Shown piece by piece: positions 37,313-48,281 of a DNA stretch of 64,000 nt. How positions within the stretch are numbered: position 1 is the stretch's first letter; each line of letters starts with the position of its first letter. This DNA comes from Metaphire vulgaris (taxonomy: Eukaryota; Annelida; Clitellata; Crassiclitellata; Megascolecidae): the NCBI GenBank assembly GCA_018105865.1, contig CM030868.1:2999113-3063112 (forward strand), read 5' to 3'. A model generated the notes under the pieces. It ran no database searches, was not told where the DNA came from, and saw only the letters and a program-made list of their open reading frames with translations. Both the position numbers and the translations under genes were made by a program.

Positions 37313-40300
37313 ATGGCACTGCAAGGAATAAAGGTGATAGAAATGGCTGGCCTAGCACCGGCACCATTCTGTGGAATGATTCTAGCAGACTTTGGTGCCA
37401 AGGTTATCAGAATCGATCAGGTGATTTGCTAATTACAGGCTAGAGGTAGAATGAGTGCATCAAAAACATGAGATAGTATGTTTTATTGCTAAAATTAGTA
37501 GTGTACATTTTCCTTGGTCTCAGTGTTCATAAATTCGTTAATGGCAATGCTGCTTCTTACCTTTTTGCATTTAAATCATTTACTTTATACTATGTGCTAG
37601 GAATATGGCCTATAAATCGGTACATTAAATTTAACTAGCATAGTCAATTCCTTGGTCCTGTTCCTGGTCCTGGCCTTGAGAACCGAGTACTTGATCTTGG
37701 TCCTGGGCTTGAGGGCTGAGTCATTGTTATTGTTAACATCCTTGTATGAAGCTTACGATGCCAAAGGGTTAAGCAAGGCTAGTGGCTTGAACGATTAGGG
37801 TTAAGTTATAGCGTAGAATTTCTCTGGGTTATTGCATTGCTGATTTCTTAATGTTCGCTAAAATCTTTAATTTGATGTTTGTTGGAGCCAAAAACAACTT
37901 CGTCCGATCGCCTTGCACGTGGAAAGTTATCCATTGCCGTCAATTTGAAGAAAAGCGAGGGCGTTGCCATCGTAAGGAAACTCTGCAAAACTGCCGATGT
38001 TGTCATCGAACCCTTCAGACCCGGTAAATTCCATCTTCTGAGCTAAAATAAATGGCATTTGGTGAAATATATCCCTGCAGTGTTGGAGTTGTGAAATTTG
38101 AGCTAGGGGGGCTGAGGACTGAAATTCAATGTATGACAGAAACTGCATGTACAAGATATGCAATTTTTGGGAGGGTTGCAAAGTTAGCTGGGGGTTCAAC
38201 CCCCCCACCCCACCCCCCGGCAACTCCAACTCTGTATCCCTGTAATGCTCTCTTGTCATATTTTGAAATTTTGACACATTAGTTTTACTTTCTTAACTAT
38301 AAAGACATGTGCAATGACCAGTTAGTCGCTGGAATACAGGACAGAATGGACAGAGGCGAGCTGGAGAAAAGCTAATATGTATGAATCCAGTTTTCACAAG
38401 CACTAAAGAAATGTACGAGAAGTTACACTACATTACGTTAATATATGCCAGTAACTGTTAATGATGTTGTTCAACATAGTGGAAGTTTCATGTTGTGTGT
38501 GTCAGGCGTCATGGAGCGTCTTGGTCTTGGACCGAAGGAACTTTTGGATAAAAATCCAGGTCTAATCTATGCCCGGCTTACAGGATATGGACAGACCGGA
38601 CCATTATCCCAAAGAGCGGGTCACGATATCAACTATTTGGCAATAACAGGCTGGTTCAATAATTGATTTTATGCAGACTCTAATTATATAACAATGCATT
38701 GTTGTTACTGCAGAATACAAGAACATTTATTTTACAAACTTTGCCCTTATAAACAGAAGTTCCCTGATGTTAATGAACCTCTCAAACCAAAATACTAGTT
38801 TATTTGAATACTTATGGTATGACTGCTTTGTTTTTTAATTAAGTGCATTTTCCAACGCCCTTTAGGCCTGCTGTCTCGCTTGGGGTGGAGGGGTGATCTG
38901 CCATCCCCTCCCATCAATCTACTTGCTGACTTTGCTGGAGGAGGATTGATGTGTGCATTGGGTATCGCGATGGCTTTGCTTAATCGTGCAAGAACTGGAA
39001 AAGGCCAAGTTATCGATTCAAACATGGTTGATGGGGCGGCCTATGTGGGTATGGTTTTCTAAAAGTAATAGTGTCAACACATTCATTTGTTAATGTGGAT
39101 GTGGCCGATACCTTTCGAGCATTAAACCTGATACTATAAAAATGCTTTAAAACTATTTACTCAACAAGCTACATGTAATGCTTGAGGCAGTGGCTATTCT
39201 AGCCACCCAGACATTGGGGGGAGTTAAAAATTTTTTGGGGGAACAGACATTGGGGAGGTCATATTACTTGCCAAAATGTCAAATTGTGGGGGAATTCCCC
39301 CCACTACCAGAGAAGGCCTAGAATAAACACTGGCTTGAAGCTATAGTGGTTAAATCAATGCTGTTATTGTTTCTGTCAATTAAAGGTCATCCATATATTA
39401 CGTATGCAAAAGAGGCATATTTTTAACCCCCTCCCTTCGTTGCACACACCGTACATACGAAAATCTTCAAAATTCAACCTCCCTCCCCCTCAGTGCATAT
39501 GTAATATATGGATGGACCCTGTGCAGCAAATGACAATTGTTATTTAGTTAGGGTTTGGCTTAGTATCGGGTAACGTTAGTTTTTAGTTTGACTGGAGAAA
39601 TTTTTTACGCTTCATATTGTCCTTGCTTCAGGCAGCTTTGTCTATCAGATGTTGGACTCACCCATATTCACCACAAAGAGAGGTGAAGGGATGCTCGATG
39701 GAGGCGCTCCGTTCTACGATACGTACAAAACCAAAGATGGAAAGTTCATGGCGGTTGGTGCCCTGGAGGCTAAATTCTACAAAAACTTTATAGCAGGTTA
39801 GTCTAATTAGGGCTCATTCGTGTACAGCACGCGCAAAAAGGCACATTTTCAACCCGCCCCTCCCGCATGCACACCGTACTACATACGCAAAATCTCCTAA
39901 ATCCAACCTCTCTCCCTTCAGTGCGTCGCATAAATATGGATGGACCCTTAGTTAATTGGAGCCATTTATGAAATTGATACTATTCTAACATTGTCTTTTG
40001 GTCTTGTTAAAGATACTGGTTCTGTTAGTGAAATCCAGGCCTATGAAAAAAGTGCTCTCTTGAGTTTGTCTTGAATTTTGCTGTTTTCTGGTTCGTGGCA
40101 CTTGATATAGTGTAGACGGGATAAGTTTTCTCTTTCAAGGGATATTATATTGCCTTATATTAAGAAGTGTTATATAGATAATTTTGGGAATTAGGTACAA
40201 TAGAACCCGGATATATCGAAGTATTTATCACGGCCCCTTGAGCTTCGATATAGTGGAAAATGCTCTGATATAAGCAGAGCAAAACTTTAATGGAGGCAGT

Positions 40301-40760
40301 GATGTTAAATGTGTTTTTGATTGTATTCAATATTTATTAGGAAATGTATTCGTTTTGTTCAGGACTGGGTCTCAAACCTGAAGATGCATCTCAGTTCTTG
40401 GATTGGAAAGTTCTTCGTAAGCTGTTCGAAGATACATTCGCCACGAAAACGCAGAAGGATTGGTGCGAGATTTTTACGACAATGTCGACGCCTCGCGTAA
40501 CTCCTATTCTCACCGTCGGACGAGGCTGTCGGCTCACGAGCACAACACGCCGAAGGGACATTCGCGAAGCTTCGCGGGAGAAGTTCGTTCCGCAGCCGGC
40601 CCCGCGGTTTTCGGACATGCCGCTCAACGTGTCCAACGTCCAGCCATTTGTCGGCCAGCATACGGCACAGGTTCTGTCAGAGCTCGGGTACAGTGCCGAG
40701 GAGATAAAAAAGTTGGGTAAAGATGGGGTTGTAGACCAGGCTCATCCGTCGCGGGTGTAA
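37313..40760 (+). CDS. AMACR: AMACR, alpha-methylacyl-CoA racemase (6 exons)
   Basis: Racemises (2R)- to (2S)-methylacyl-CoAs so that branched fatty acids and bile-acid-like side chains can enter beta-oxidation in peroxisomes and mitochondria (CoA-transferase III fold). Exons: 37313-37420, 37888-38023, 38506-38649, 38866-39048, 39632-39796, 40363-40760, summing to 1134 nt (377 aa; human about 382). Start [11 protein letters not shown]. Family blocks: [50 protein letters not shown]. Catalytic pair by homology: His121 in AGHDINYLA and Asp151 in [10 protein letters not shown], 30 residues apart. Intron 3 needs a GC donor (38650) to keep phase. In exon 6, between WCEIF and PQPAPRF, the best matches ([14 protein letters not shown]) lie in other frames, so compensating small indels are likely. 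The C-terminus SRV is not a canonical PTS1. A polyA signal AATAAA lies at 40978. Confidence 0.93.
39188..39332. mobile_element. hAT-like MITE in AMACR intron 4
   Basis: Ends CAGTGGCTATTCTAG / CTAGAATAAACACTG; flanks GCTTGAGG (39180-39187) and GCTTGAAG (39333-39340) match at 7 of 8 bases. 145 bp. Confidence 0.7.
39384..39519. mobile_element. PIF-like MITE in AMACR intron 4
   Basis: AGGTCATCCATATATTACGT left and GTAATATATGGATGGACCC right are inverted repeats; TAA precedes the left end. 136 bp. Confidence 0.6.
39810..39947. mobile_element. PIF-like MITE in AMACR intron 5
   Basis: Flanked by TTA on both sides (39807-39809, 39948-39950). Right end CATAAATATGGATGGACCC; the interior shares GCACACCGTAC and CAACCTC..CCCTTCAGTGCG with the 39384 copy. 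138 bp, starting 14 bp after exon 5. Confidence 0.6.
40196..40290. mobile_element. pogo-like MITE fragment in AMACR intron 5
   Basis: CAATAGAACCCGGATATATC and GAAGTATTTATCACGGCCCC, GAGCTTCGATATAG resemble the left part of the 20201 element. The right end is missing. Confidence 0.5.
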
Positions 40761-40977
40761 CGCAGAAGTACGTTCGTTCGTCCGCGCATTTGTTTATATA
40801 TTTTGATACAGTGGACTCTAGATGAATCCAATGGTTGTTATTTTTGTGAGTAAAATGGCAGCACAATTTCACTATTTATACTGGAATGTTTGTAATTTAG
40901 AAATTCGAACAGAATCATGATTTAATGCTGTCAAATAAGCCAGAGCATGTGATTTTGGTAAATGCATCGTTTATTAT

Positions 40978-40983
40978 AATAAA
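40978..40983 (+). terminator. Candidate AMACR polyadenylation signal
   Basis: AATAAA lies 218 nt after the AMACR stop codon and is followed within 30 nt by a T/G-rich stretch. This matches the usual layout of an animal cleavage and polyadenylation site. Assigned by position only. Confidence 0.5.
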
Positions 40984-41526
40984 GATCTTGTATGTTGTTG
41001 AAGTTATACTTGGTTTTACTATTGTAATGAACAGAATTCTGTTTTTGACAGGATCAATCTAAGCAGTTGCCAAAATACAGTATGTTAGCCTACTTATAAA
41101 TGCTGATCTAAATGAGTAATGATTTCCTTGACCCTGTTCATTGCTCCCAGTCTTTTGTGATGTGCACTTTCAAAAATAGATTATTACTTCAATCCCATTC
41201 TTCCATGACATTTGGAATCCCAACAATTCTGGGTAAGGACCAGTATAAGAATTTCCTGAAAGCAAATGAGTAGAAGTTAAGCAGATCTCATCTCAAAATC
41301 GTCATCATTTAAAGAGGCGAGTAGATAGTCACAAATCAAAATTGTGAACACACAATGGAGTCATTGTCAAGCAGTGGGGATAAGCCTCCTATTCTCTTGG
41401 TGGTATCTGTGACTCTGATATCCAGGGCAACCTTTGCAATCCATTTCCCTACCATGATGGGCATTGATGGCGATATAAAGAAACTTTCAGTCACATCTGC
41501 TCAAGCACAGGCAGTTACTGAGGTTC

Positions 41527-41580
41527 TCTAAAAATGCGCTAAAAATTCTCGAGATTTTACTTACTCTCTTCAAGTCTCTT
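41527..41580. repeat. SINE-like repeat core
   Basis: AAAATGCGCTAAAAATTCTC, GAGATTTTACTTACTCTCTT matches the shared core. It lies about 800 bp after AMACR. Confidence 0.5.
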
Positions 41581-41964
41581 GTGCCGAAGAGAAGGATAGT
41601 GCGAATCATGTTTTCAAATCTTTTAAAAAGCGTTTTAACTTGCACTAATTTACTCGAGCCGGTTACTTTACATAGAATCACAGGTAAAGTCTGGTTAATT
41701 ATATAGAATTATATATTTAGTTAATTATGTATTTTGATTGTAATAAGCGTTTATAATCTAATGAGCGACAAATAGTGAATTATGTATAATGGAGGCATTA
41801 TCCTCAGTCAGAACATCATATTTGCACCTCATATTAAATTTTAATAATAATGCAGTTCTCGTAAATAACTTTTGGGTAATGCCGTAGTTTTAAAACATCT
41901 TCCTGATTCAGAAAACTTTATGAAATCTAGCTTAATTGCAGCTACAACTGTTGGGTTTACATCA

Positions 41965-42132
41965 GAATGCGCACTAGTAGTTTGCGCACCAGGGAATTTG
42001 CGCACCAGGGAATTTGCGCACTAGTAGTTTGCGCACCAGTACATTGCACACCACTTTTTGGGTCAGGGTTAGGGCAACCACTCAAACGCAAACAACTAGT
42101 GCGCAAATTCCCAGGTGCGCAAATAACTAGTG
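41965..42132. repeat. Inverted and tandem repeat of GTTTGCGCACCAGGGAATTT
   Basis: The left arm has alternating GCGCACTAGTAGTTTGCGCA and CCAGGGAATTTGCGCA units. The right arm (42088-42132) reads GTGCGCAAATTCCCAGGTGC, GCAAATAACTAGTGTGC, the inverse. The spacer is about 60 bp. It may be a foldback element. A related ACTAGT spacing is kept in both arms. Confidence 0.7.
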
Positions 42133-42818
42133 TGCTTACTGTGTATTACCCAACTGTTGTTTCAACTGTTATTGCCCTCAAGCCCTAACTGTTTCATATA
42201 CCCTCGCACTAAGAAATGCCATTTTTGACCTCTGCTGCTGCTGCTATAAGTGAGTTGGGATCGGGGTTATGGTTTAGGGTTAACTATCAAAGTTAACCAT
42301 AGCCCTAACCAAGCTAGCCCCTTATGCCAGTGGTGCACAGCAATATTTTTTAGGGGGATGCCCATTTTCGATGCCCTGATATAAATTTACTGATGTGTAA
42401 CAGTTTGGGGTCAAAGTGTCTTTTAGCACTTAAAAAATTGAGTCTGCCTTTTAGTAATTAGGTTAGAGTTGTGTAGTGCTAGTAAACACTAGCACAATAA
42501 TTATAAATGACAATTATTCTTATCACACAATGCTATAAAATTGTTTAGACACAACAAGACTTTTGAGGGATGTCTGGGCATCCCCTGGCTTCCATTACAC
42601 GATGCCTCTGACCCGAACCTTTGTTTACATTTGTGGTTCACCTATTCTGAAACTCTGCTGTCACTGAACTTTTTCAAAACCCTTGTCTTTTTAAAAGAAA
42701 TGGATTCCTTGCCTGCCACAATATTCTAGAAGATGAGTACTTACGTTCTGCATGGTTTCACAATTATTTATGCAATATTTCGACAGTTGCTCATTCACAA
42801 AGTCTTACTTCATTGTAG

Positions 42819-42880
42819 TTACTCGCGGTAGAAAGCAGTGGCTAAGACCGTATCTTATTTCTTTGTACAAGAGACGCATT
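42819..42880 (+). CDS. Possible N-terminal exon of MRPL44
   Basis: After a 3' splice-like CATTGTAG the frame reads TRGRKQWLRPYLISLYKRR, which resembles the basic segment that follows the mitochondrial targeting peptide in MRPL44 proteins (human RGVKKGFR...). The open frame also continues upstream to an ATG at 42752. The 3' limit is unclear, and no exon supplying the residues between this segment and WNYNAE was found. The downstream sequence (42.9-43.1 kb) looks like LINE debris. Confidence 0.4.
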
Positions 42881-43115
42881 TGTACAAGATCGACCAAGAT
42901 CAGCTTGGATGATCAAGGACCAGAGCCAGATGCTTCGACCAAGATCTTCTCTGATGTTGTCCATCCACTTTTCCCTGGGTCTTCTCTTCTTTGTTTCCTT
43001 CTATTTGAGTGTATCCATTCTGTTGACATGCCCATACCATTTTAGTCTTTTTCTTCTAATTTTGTCGTATTGTATCCTTCATGCTGAGAATTTTAAAAAG
43101 TGTAGAATACTTTTA
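42880..43115 (-). mobile_element. LINE C-terminal remnant (minus strand)
   Basis: The reverse complement contains RRPRKSGWT/DNIREDLGRS-like residues and a KWYGHVNRMDTLK-like start, the GHVxRM...GRPxxxWxDNI pattern of LINE C-termini. No intact frame. It separates the possible first MRPL44 exon from the confirmed ones. Confidence 0.45.
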
Positions 43116-43187
43116 GTAAATGGTATTTATTAACTCATTTGCCAATGCTTTCAAATTGATTCAACCCAGATATAAAGGTCCGTAGTT

Positions 43188-43240
43188 TCCTAAGACATGG
43201 GATAATTAAGACATGGGATAATTAAGACATGGGATAATTT
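43188..43240. repeat. Short tandem repeat, 17-bp unit, three copies
   Basis: TAAGACATGGGATAAT(T) three times in a row, upstream of MRPL44 confirmed exons. Confidence 0.85.
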
Positions 43241-43673
43241 GCACAATCATACATTTACTTTGTCTTAAGGCAAAATCATGTATTTTGGACACATTCACTT
43301 TGTCTGTGCTTTAATTAATGAGTACATTTCATAATTACATAATTACATTACTGGTACATAAATGCAAATGGCATCTACCTTTTAATATGACAGATGAATT
43401 GTTAATATGTGCAAAGCATCCTTGACGTTATGCCATGACACTATTGAAGTTGTCTTGTTAATAACAAGAACAGTGATAATAGTCAGGTTTGCATTCTTAG
43501 AAAATAAACTAGTAATTTTGCGTATTTTTCATTGATTAGTGTAAAATGTATACAATGTGGTAATATATATCGCCATGTAAGAATTATAGCAATTACGTGT
43601 CATCCACAGAATGTGAAAAAACGTGACTAGAAATAAGGTGCTAGTTTATATCAAACTGGTTGATATCATGATA

Positions 43674-43677
<4 letters not shown>

Positions 43678-43727
<50 letters not shown>
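43678..43727. repeat. (CT)n microsatellite upstream of MRPL44 exon
   Basis: About 48 bp of CT ending 20 bp before the acceptor of 43749. It extends the polypyrimidine tract of that splice site. Confidence 0.95.
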
Positions 43728-43729
<2 letters not shown>

Positions 43730-43748
43730 TTATGGGTTTCTTTTATAG

Positions 43749-45428
43749 GAATTACAATGCTGAAGTATTTGCATTTGGCGAGCGTCTTGGCGAAAAATTT
43801 CAAGATGAAACATTGAGAACTGCTTTTACAAACAGGTTGGATGTGTTTAACCCTTAGACCACCTGAACTGAGTATTCTCGGTTCCCATTGTATCTGGATC
43901 CAAAGTATGTGGCAGTTTAAGGATTAATAATGATAGCTGATCAAAAAAGGTGAAAGGCATGGACAGAGTGACTATGTTATGTATATTGGGGTCTGTTTCG
44001 ATTTTGTTTCCAATCAGTGTCGCTATTATTTTTGTGTATTTTTTTTTATACAACTACAGACGGGTTGTAGTAGTTTCTGTGTGCAATTCAGCTTCTGAAT
44101 TTCAAGGATGGATATTGACTTGAATGTCATAAGATTTGGGATGGGAATTTGCAGGCGCCTATATTTGTCCCCAATGCGTTAATGACATGCGTTCATTGGT
44201 CCGGTCTTCTAAATGGGGTCAAGGTGTGCCCTACATGCGTTCATTGCCCCATTCTAAATGGGGTCAAGGTGTGCCCGACTCATCAAGCAGAACTTGAAAT
44301 AATGTGCAACTTTATTTATACATTGCTTCTTTATTGCCTTCTTCAGATCGTACGTGGAGGTTGAGAGAGAAAGGCGGGCGAAGCTTGGGCTGAAGGATGA
44401 TTTGGCTGAACTACAACTGAGTGATAACGACGAACTGCAGAGGAAAGGTGCGAACTAATCTGTTGAGCTGCATTGTCAGATTTAAAAAGAGACTTTATTA
44501 TTATACGAGTGAAATTTTTTAGTGATAAACTGATAATGGAATACAATCCTTTTACTGCAAGGACTTGTCTTGAAGACTCAACCTTATAAATGGTGACTGA
44601 TGCTGAACTGCTTTCAGCTGTAATTGTGCGTTGAGAATGTTTTCTGAATTACATACTGACTAATTTTCAAAATAGCAATTTACATTGACTGCCATGACAT
44701 ACATTACATTACCGGTATGCATCCCATCTAAGACCCTGGCACAGGCCAATGCATAGCCATATACATTCCTTTGTTTATAGCATTACATGCTCGATTTAGC
44801 TGGGCAGTCAATGTGTTAAATACTAGTAATTATCTAACTAGCTAGTAAATTAATGTTCAGATTAATAAATAGCTAATTAGTAAATATGCTCTCAATGCTT
44901 ATACTGCTATTGTGCCAACTTTATTCTGTTTAAAGGTGAATCACTTGCAAAAAATTATGCAGAGTCGTTTTTGCGACATTGTTATCCAAAGCTTCCAGAG
45001 GAAGGCATACAGTGAGTGCACTATGTGTTTCTATCAAATTTGGTGTAATGTGCCGGGTAATGTAATGTTGCAGAATATTTGTATAGTGCCTCTTCTAAAA
45101 ATCACTCCATAAGTTCTCCAGCTGTGATTACTACATGTTGATGAAAAGATGAGTTCTAAGTTCTGGTAGTTTCAAAAACAGAGTCATATATAAAATTTCA
45201 GTTGCTAAATTACATTTAAAATGTGCATAAATTAAGTATAAATTACTTATAAACTGTGCATAAATTAAGTTTAAATTGCATATAAATTACGTATACTAGG
45301 GTCAAGATCATTTCAGAGGATATCAAATACATGAAAATAATTTTGATTGTGAGTTTGTTAAATGCCTTGATATTGAAAAAGGTAGAAATGTGATATTTTG
45401 TGTATCAAAGTGTAGGTATACATGTAGA

Positions 45429-45481
<53 letters not shown>

Positions 45482-46020
45482 CTGACTATTGAAATCAATG
45501 TTATACTAGTATCATAGTATCATATAGCCTTTAAAGTTAAGATCTCTTCTGTTGATAAAATTGTTTTCTTTCAGAAATTCAACTGATCCGAGGGTCATTC
45601 TAATTCTAATCTCCATGATATTTTGATTTTCAGTGCAGTCACTTCTTACCTAATGTCGGAGGAAAATCTGTCTCATTTGGCTCTAAACCTTGGATTTAAG
45701 GATCTCGTTTTAACACAGGTACAGAAACGCTTGCTTATATCATAGCTAGTAAAGTTTTATGAATGTTTTGCCTTTTTGTTTATTTTATTGTGTGTGTGTG
45801 TGTCTCTATAGATGCTCTGTGCAACGTTGTCTCTCTCTCTCCATAGACAATTTTAGCCTGGGTTCAATCCTAGGAAATGAGGCTTGCATGTTGGCCTGGG
45901 CCCATAAAACAATGGCCTTGGCCTAGTTGGGTAAGATCTTGACCTTGGCCTTGTGTCCGAATCTGTGTCACTTTCACTGAAGATTCTTAGTGATTGAAAT
46001 TCTCTCTATTGATGCTTTGC

Positions 46021-46069
<49 letters not shown>

Positions 46070-46131
46070 CATCATCATCGTCGTCATCGTTGTTGTTACT
46101 GTTGTTACTGCTGTTACTGCTGTTGTTGTTG

Positions 46132-46193
<62 letters not shown>

Positions 46194-48249
46194 GGAAAGA
46201 CAATTTTTATGGTGCTGTGGGCATGCCAGCAGCCAATGTCAAGGACACTTTAGCAAAATTTATGTTTATGTTTCAAAAAATTGTTAATTTAAGACCTTAT
46301 ATATTATGCAAAGAGCATTAACCCTTATAGCTTTGTGGCTAAAGACATAAACGATTGTGTGGTATATATGAGTATTCTTTATTCCTCTGCTAGGAATTTC
46401 CGCCTTCTAAAGAGACTTTGTGTAAAACTTTCAAGGCTGTCATCGGAGCTCTAGATCATGATCAGGTACTTTGCAGATGCTTGATTTTTGCTGACTTCTG
46501 GTAAATTTTGATTTATTTCAAATACAATCCACTGATTATAATAACAGCAGGCTGATCAGGTCATAGATAAGCCAGAACTCATATTAGGATAAATATCAAT
46601 AACTCCTTCAGTATGCCTGCTGGTTATCGTGTTTGGGATTTGGTGATCTCGAAATAATTTGAGAATTTAAACAATAATGGTCTGGGTGGCCAACCGGTGT
46701 GCTGATTTGCGGCCCTCAGTCCATCTTTCCAAATAAATTATATTTGTGCTATTTTTGCATGCAATATTGAGTCATGAGTAATACTATTTGTTCTTGTGCT
46801 TAATTTAGTAAAAATGTAACTTACTTTAAACTGCTGTTTAATTGTAAATGTTACCAGTTACTACCGTAAAGTGACTGCAGTGACTGTACTACTGTTGAAA
46901 GCAATGATGTGCAAAAGGCATCAAAAAATGCGGCCCTCCGCATGCTGATCCAAATTTCTAATGGCCATCTTGTGGCAAAAGGTTGGCCACCCCTTGTCTT
47001 GTTGATTTATATTGCAAGTAACTGAATGTTCCTATTGCATTTCAAACACACCTGGAAAACTACAGCCATTACTCTTTATGATTTTTTGTTTTTGGTGAAG
47101 GGCCTGGAGCGGTCAGAATTGTTCGTTCAGGACTTTGTTCTGACTCAGCTTGTTGGAAAATCTGTTCAAGATGTTTGGAACATCAAGAACCCAATGGGAA
47201 TGCTGGCAGACATTCTGGAAAAACAAGAGAGAGGACCGCCAGAGCCAAGGTTTGATTCCGGACGAATTGTAATTTCTGGGTCTGGTTTGCGGTCAAACGC
47301 AATGTGTTAACATTGAAAGAGTCTATACTGTACAGTGGAATGCGAATTTAAATATTGAAGTCTTTTTTACCAAACATCTGCTACAATGCCCGAGATTTTT
47401 GGACCTTTCCTCTGTAATTTCATTAGAATGAACAAACAGAATTGATATTTCGAATTAGATATTCTTGTACTCTGAAGTTCATTTTAACATATTTCTGCTG
47501 CAGTTAATAGGTAAGTCAATAGTCAAAGTCCTTCCCAAGCCTCACAGGCTCAGGGGCAGCGCTGATCTCGGTTTTGAAGGCCCTCAGCCAGGCGCGCAAT
47601 ACCACGGATAAGGGGCTAGTGCATCGCATAGCGTACCTGTTTGACTCATCGCAACTTCTTACCACTGCTTTTCATTTGACCGCCGCCCTCTAACGAGTAA
47701 GGATGAGTCAACCTTAGGGCTCCTGCGGGTCTCGAACCCGCGACCTCCTGCTCTATCGTCTAGTGTTGTTACCACTCTGCTAACTTCCCGTCCCTAAATA
47801 GGTAAGTAAGTGGCTATAATCTCCTGAATTTACCGTATATAGCACTTCTAAAGGTTGTACCGCTGTAGCTGCTTATTCTTGAGAGTTTTGTATAAAATAC
47901 TTGTGCTCGTTTAAGTTATGCCAAAATCGAGAGGAAGAGCATAATAACTGCAGAAGTAAGTAAGAATGTGATTCTTTTCAGTGCATTTGGTTGTTTATTT
48001 TGCAGGCTTCTATGGGGATCTGGAAGTGAAACAATTCTGTCAACCTATATGGTTGGCATTTATTCTGACAAGAAGCTCATTGGTCAATGTAAGTAAACAT
48101 TCATAGAACAACTATTATAACTGTTAAGTCACCTTCGGATGTAAGATGTTTTGCAATACTATATATTTTAGCATTTCATATCAGAGGCTTCTGTAAAGCA
48201 CTCTTGACTATGGCCATCGCCAGGCACATGTGCTATGCAAATTGACATT

Positions 48250-48281
<32 letters not shown>

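Larger units (their letters stand above)
40985..42815. other. AMACR-MRPL44 spacer
   Basis: Besides a SINE-like core and the GCGCAC foldback repeat, a 59-codon frame starts at 41354 (MESLSSSGDKPPILLVVSV) with no recognisable family and no clear donor. No secure exon. Confidence 0.4.

Noticed and set aside
41354..41530. 59-codon frame MESLSSSGDKPPILLVVSV... downstream of AMACR
   Set aside because: No family recognised, runs into a SINE-like core, and no convincing donor; too weak for a gene call.
47700..47796. A functional tRNA gene on the minus strand
   Set aside because: A and B boxes are good, but the acceptor and anticodon arms do not pair; the 11-bp target duplication and attached body identify a SINE.
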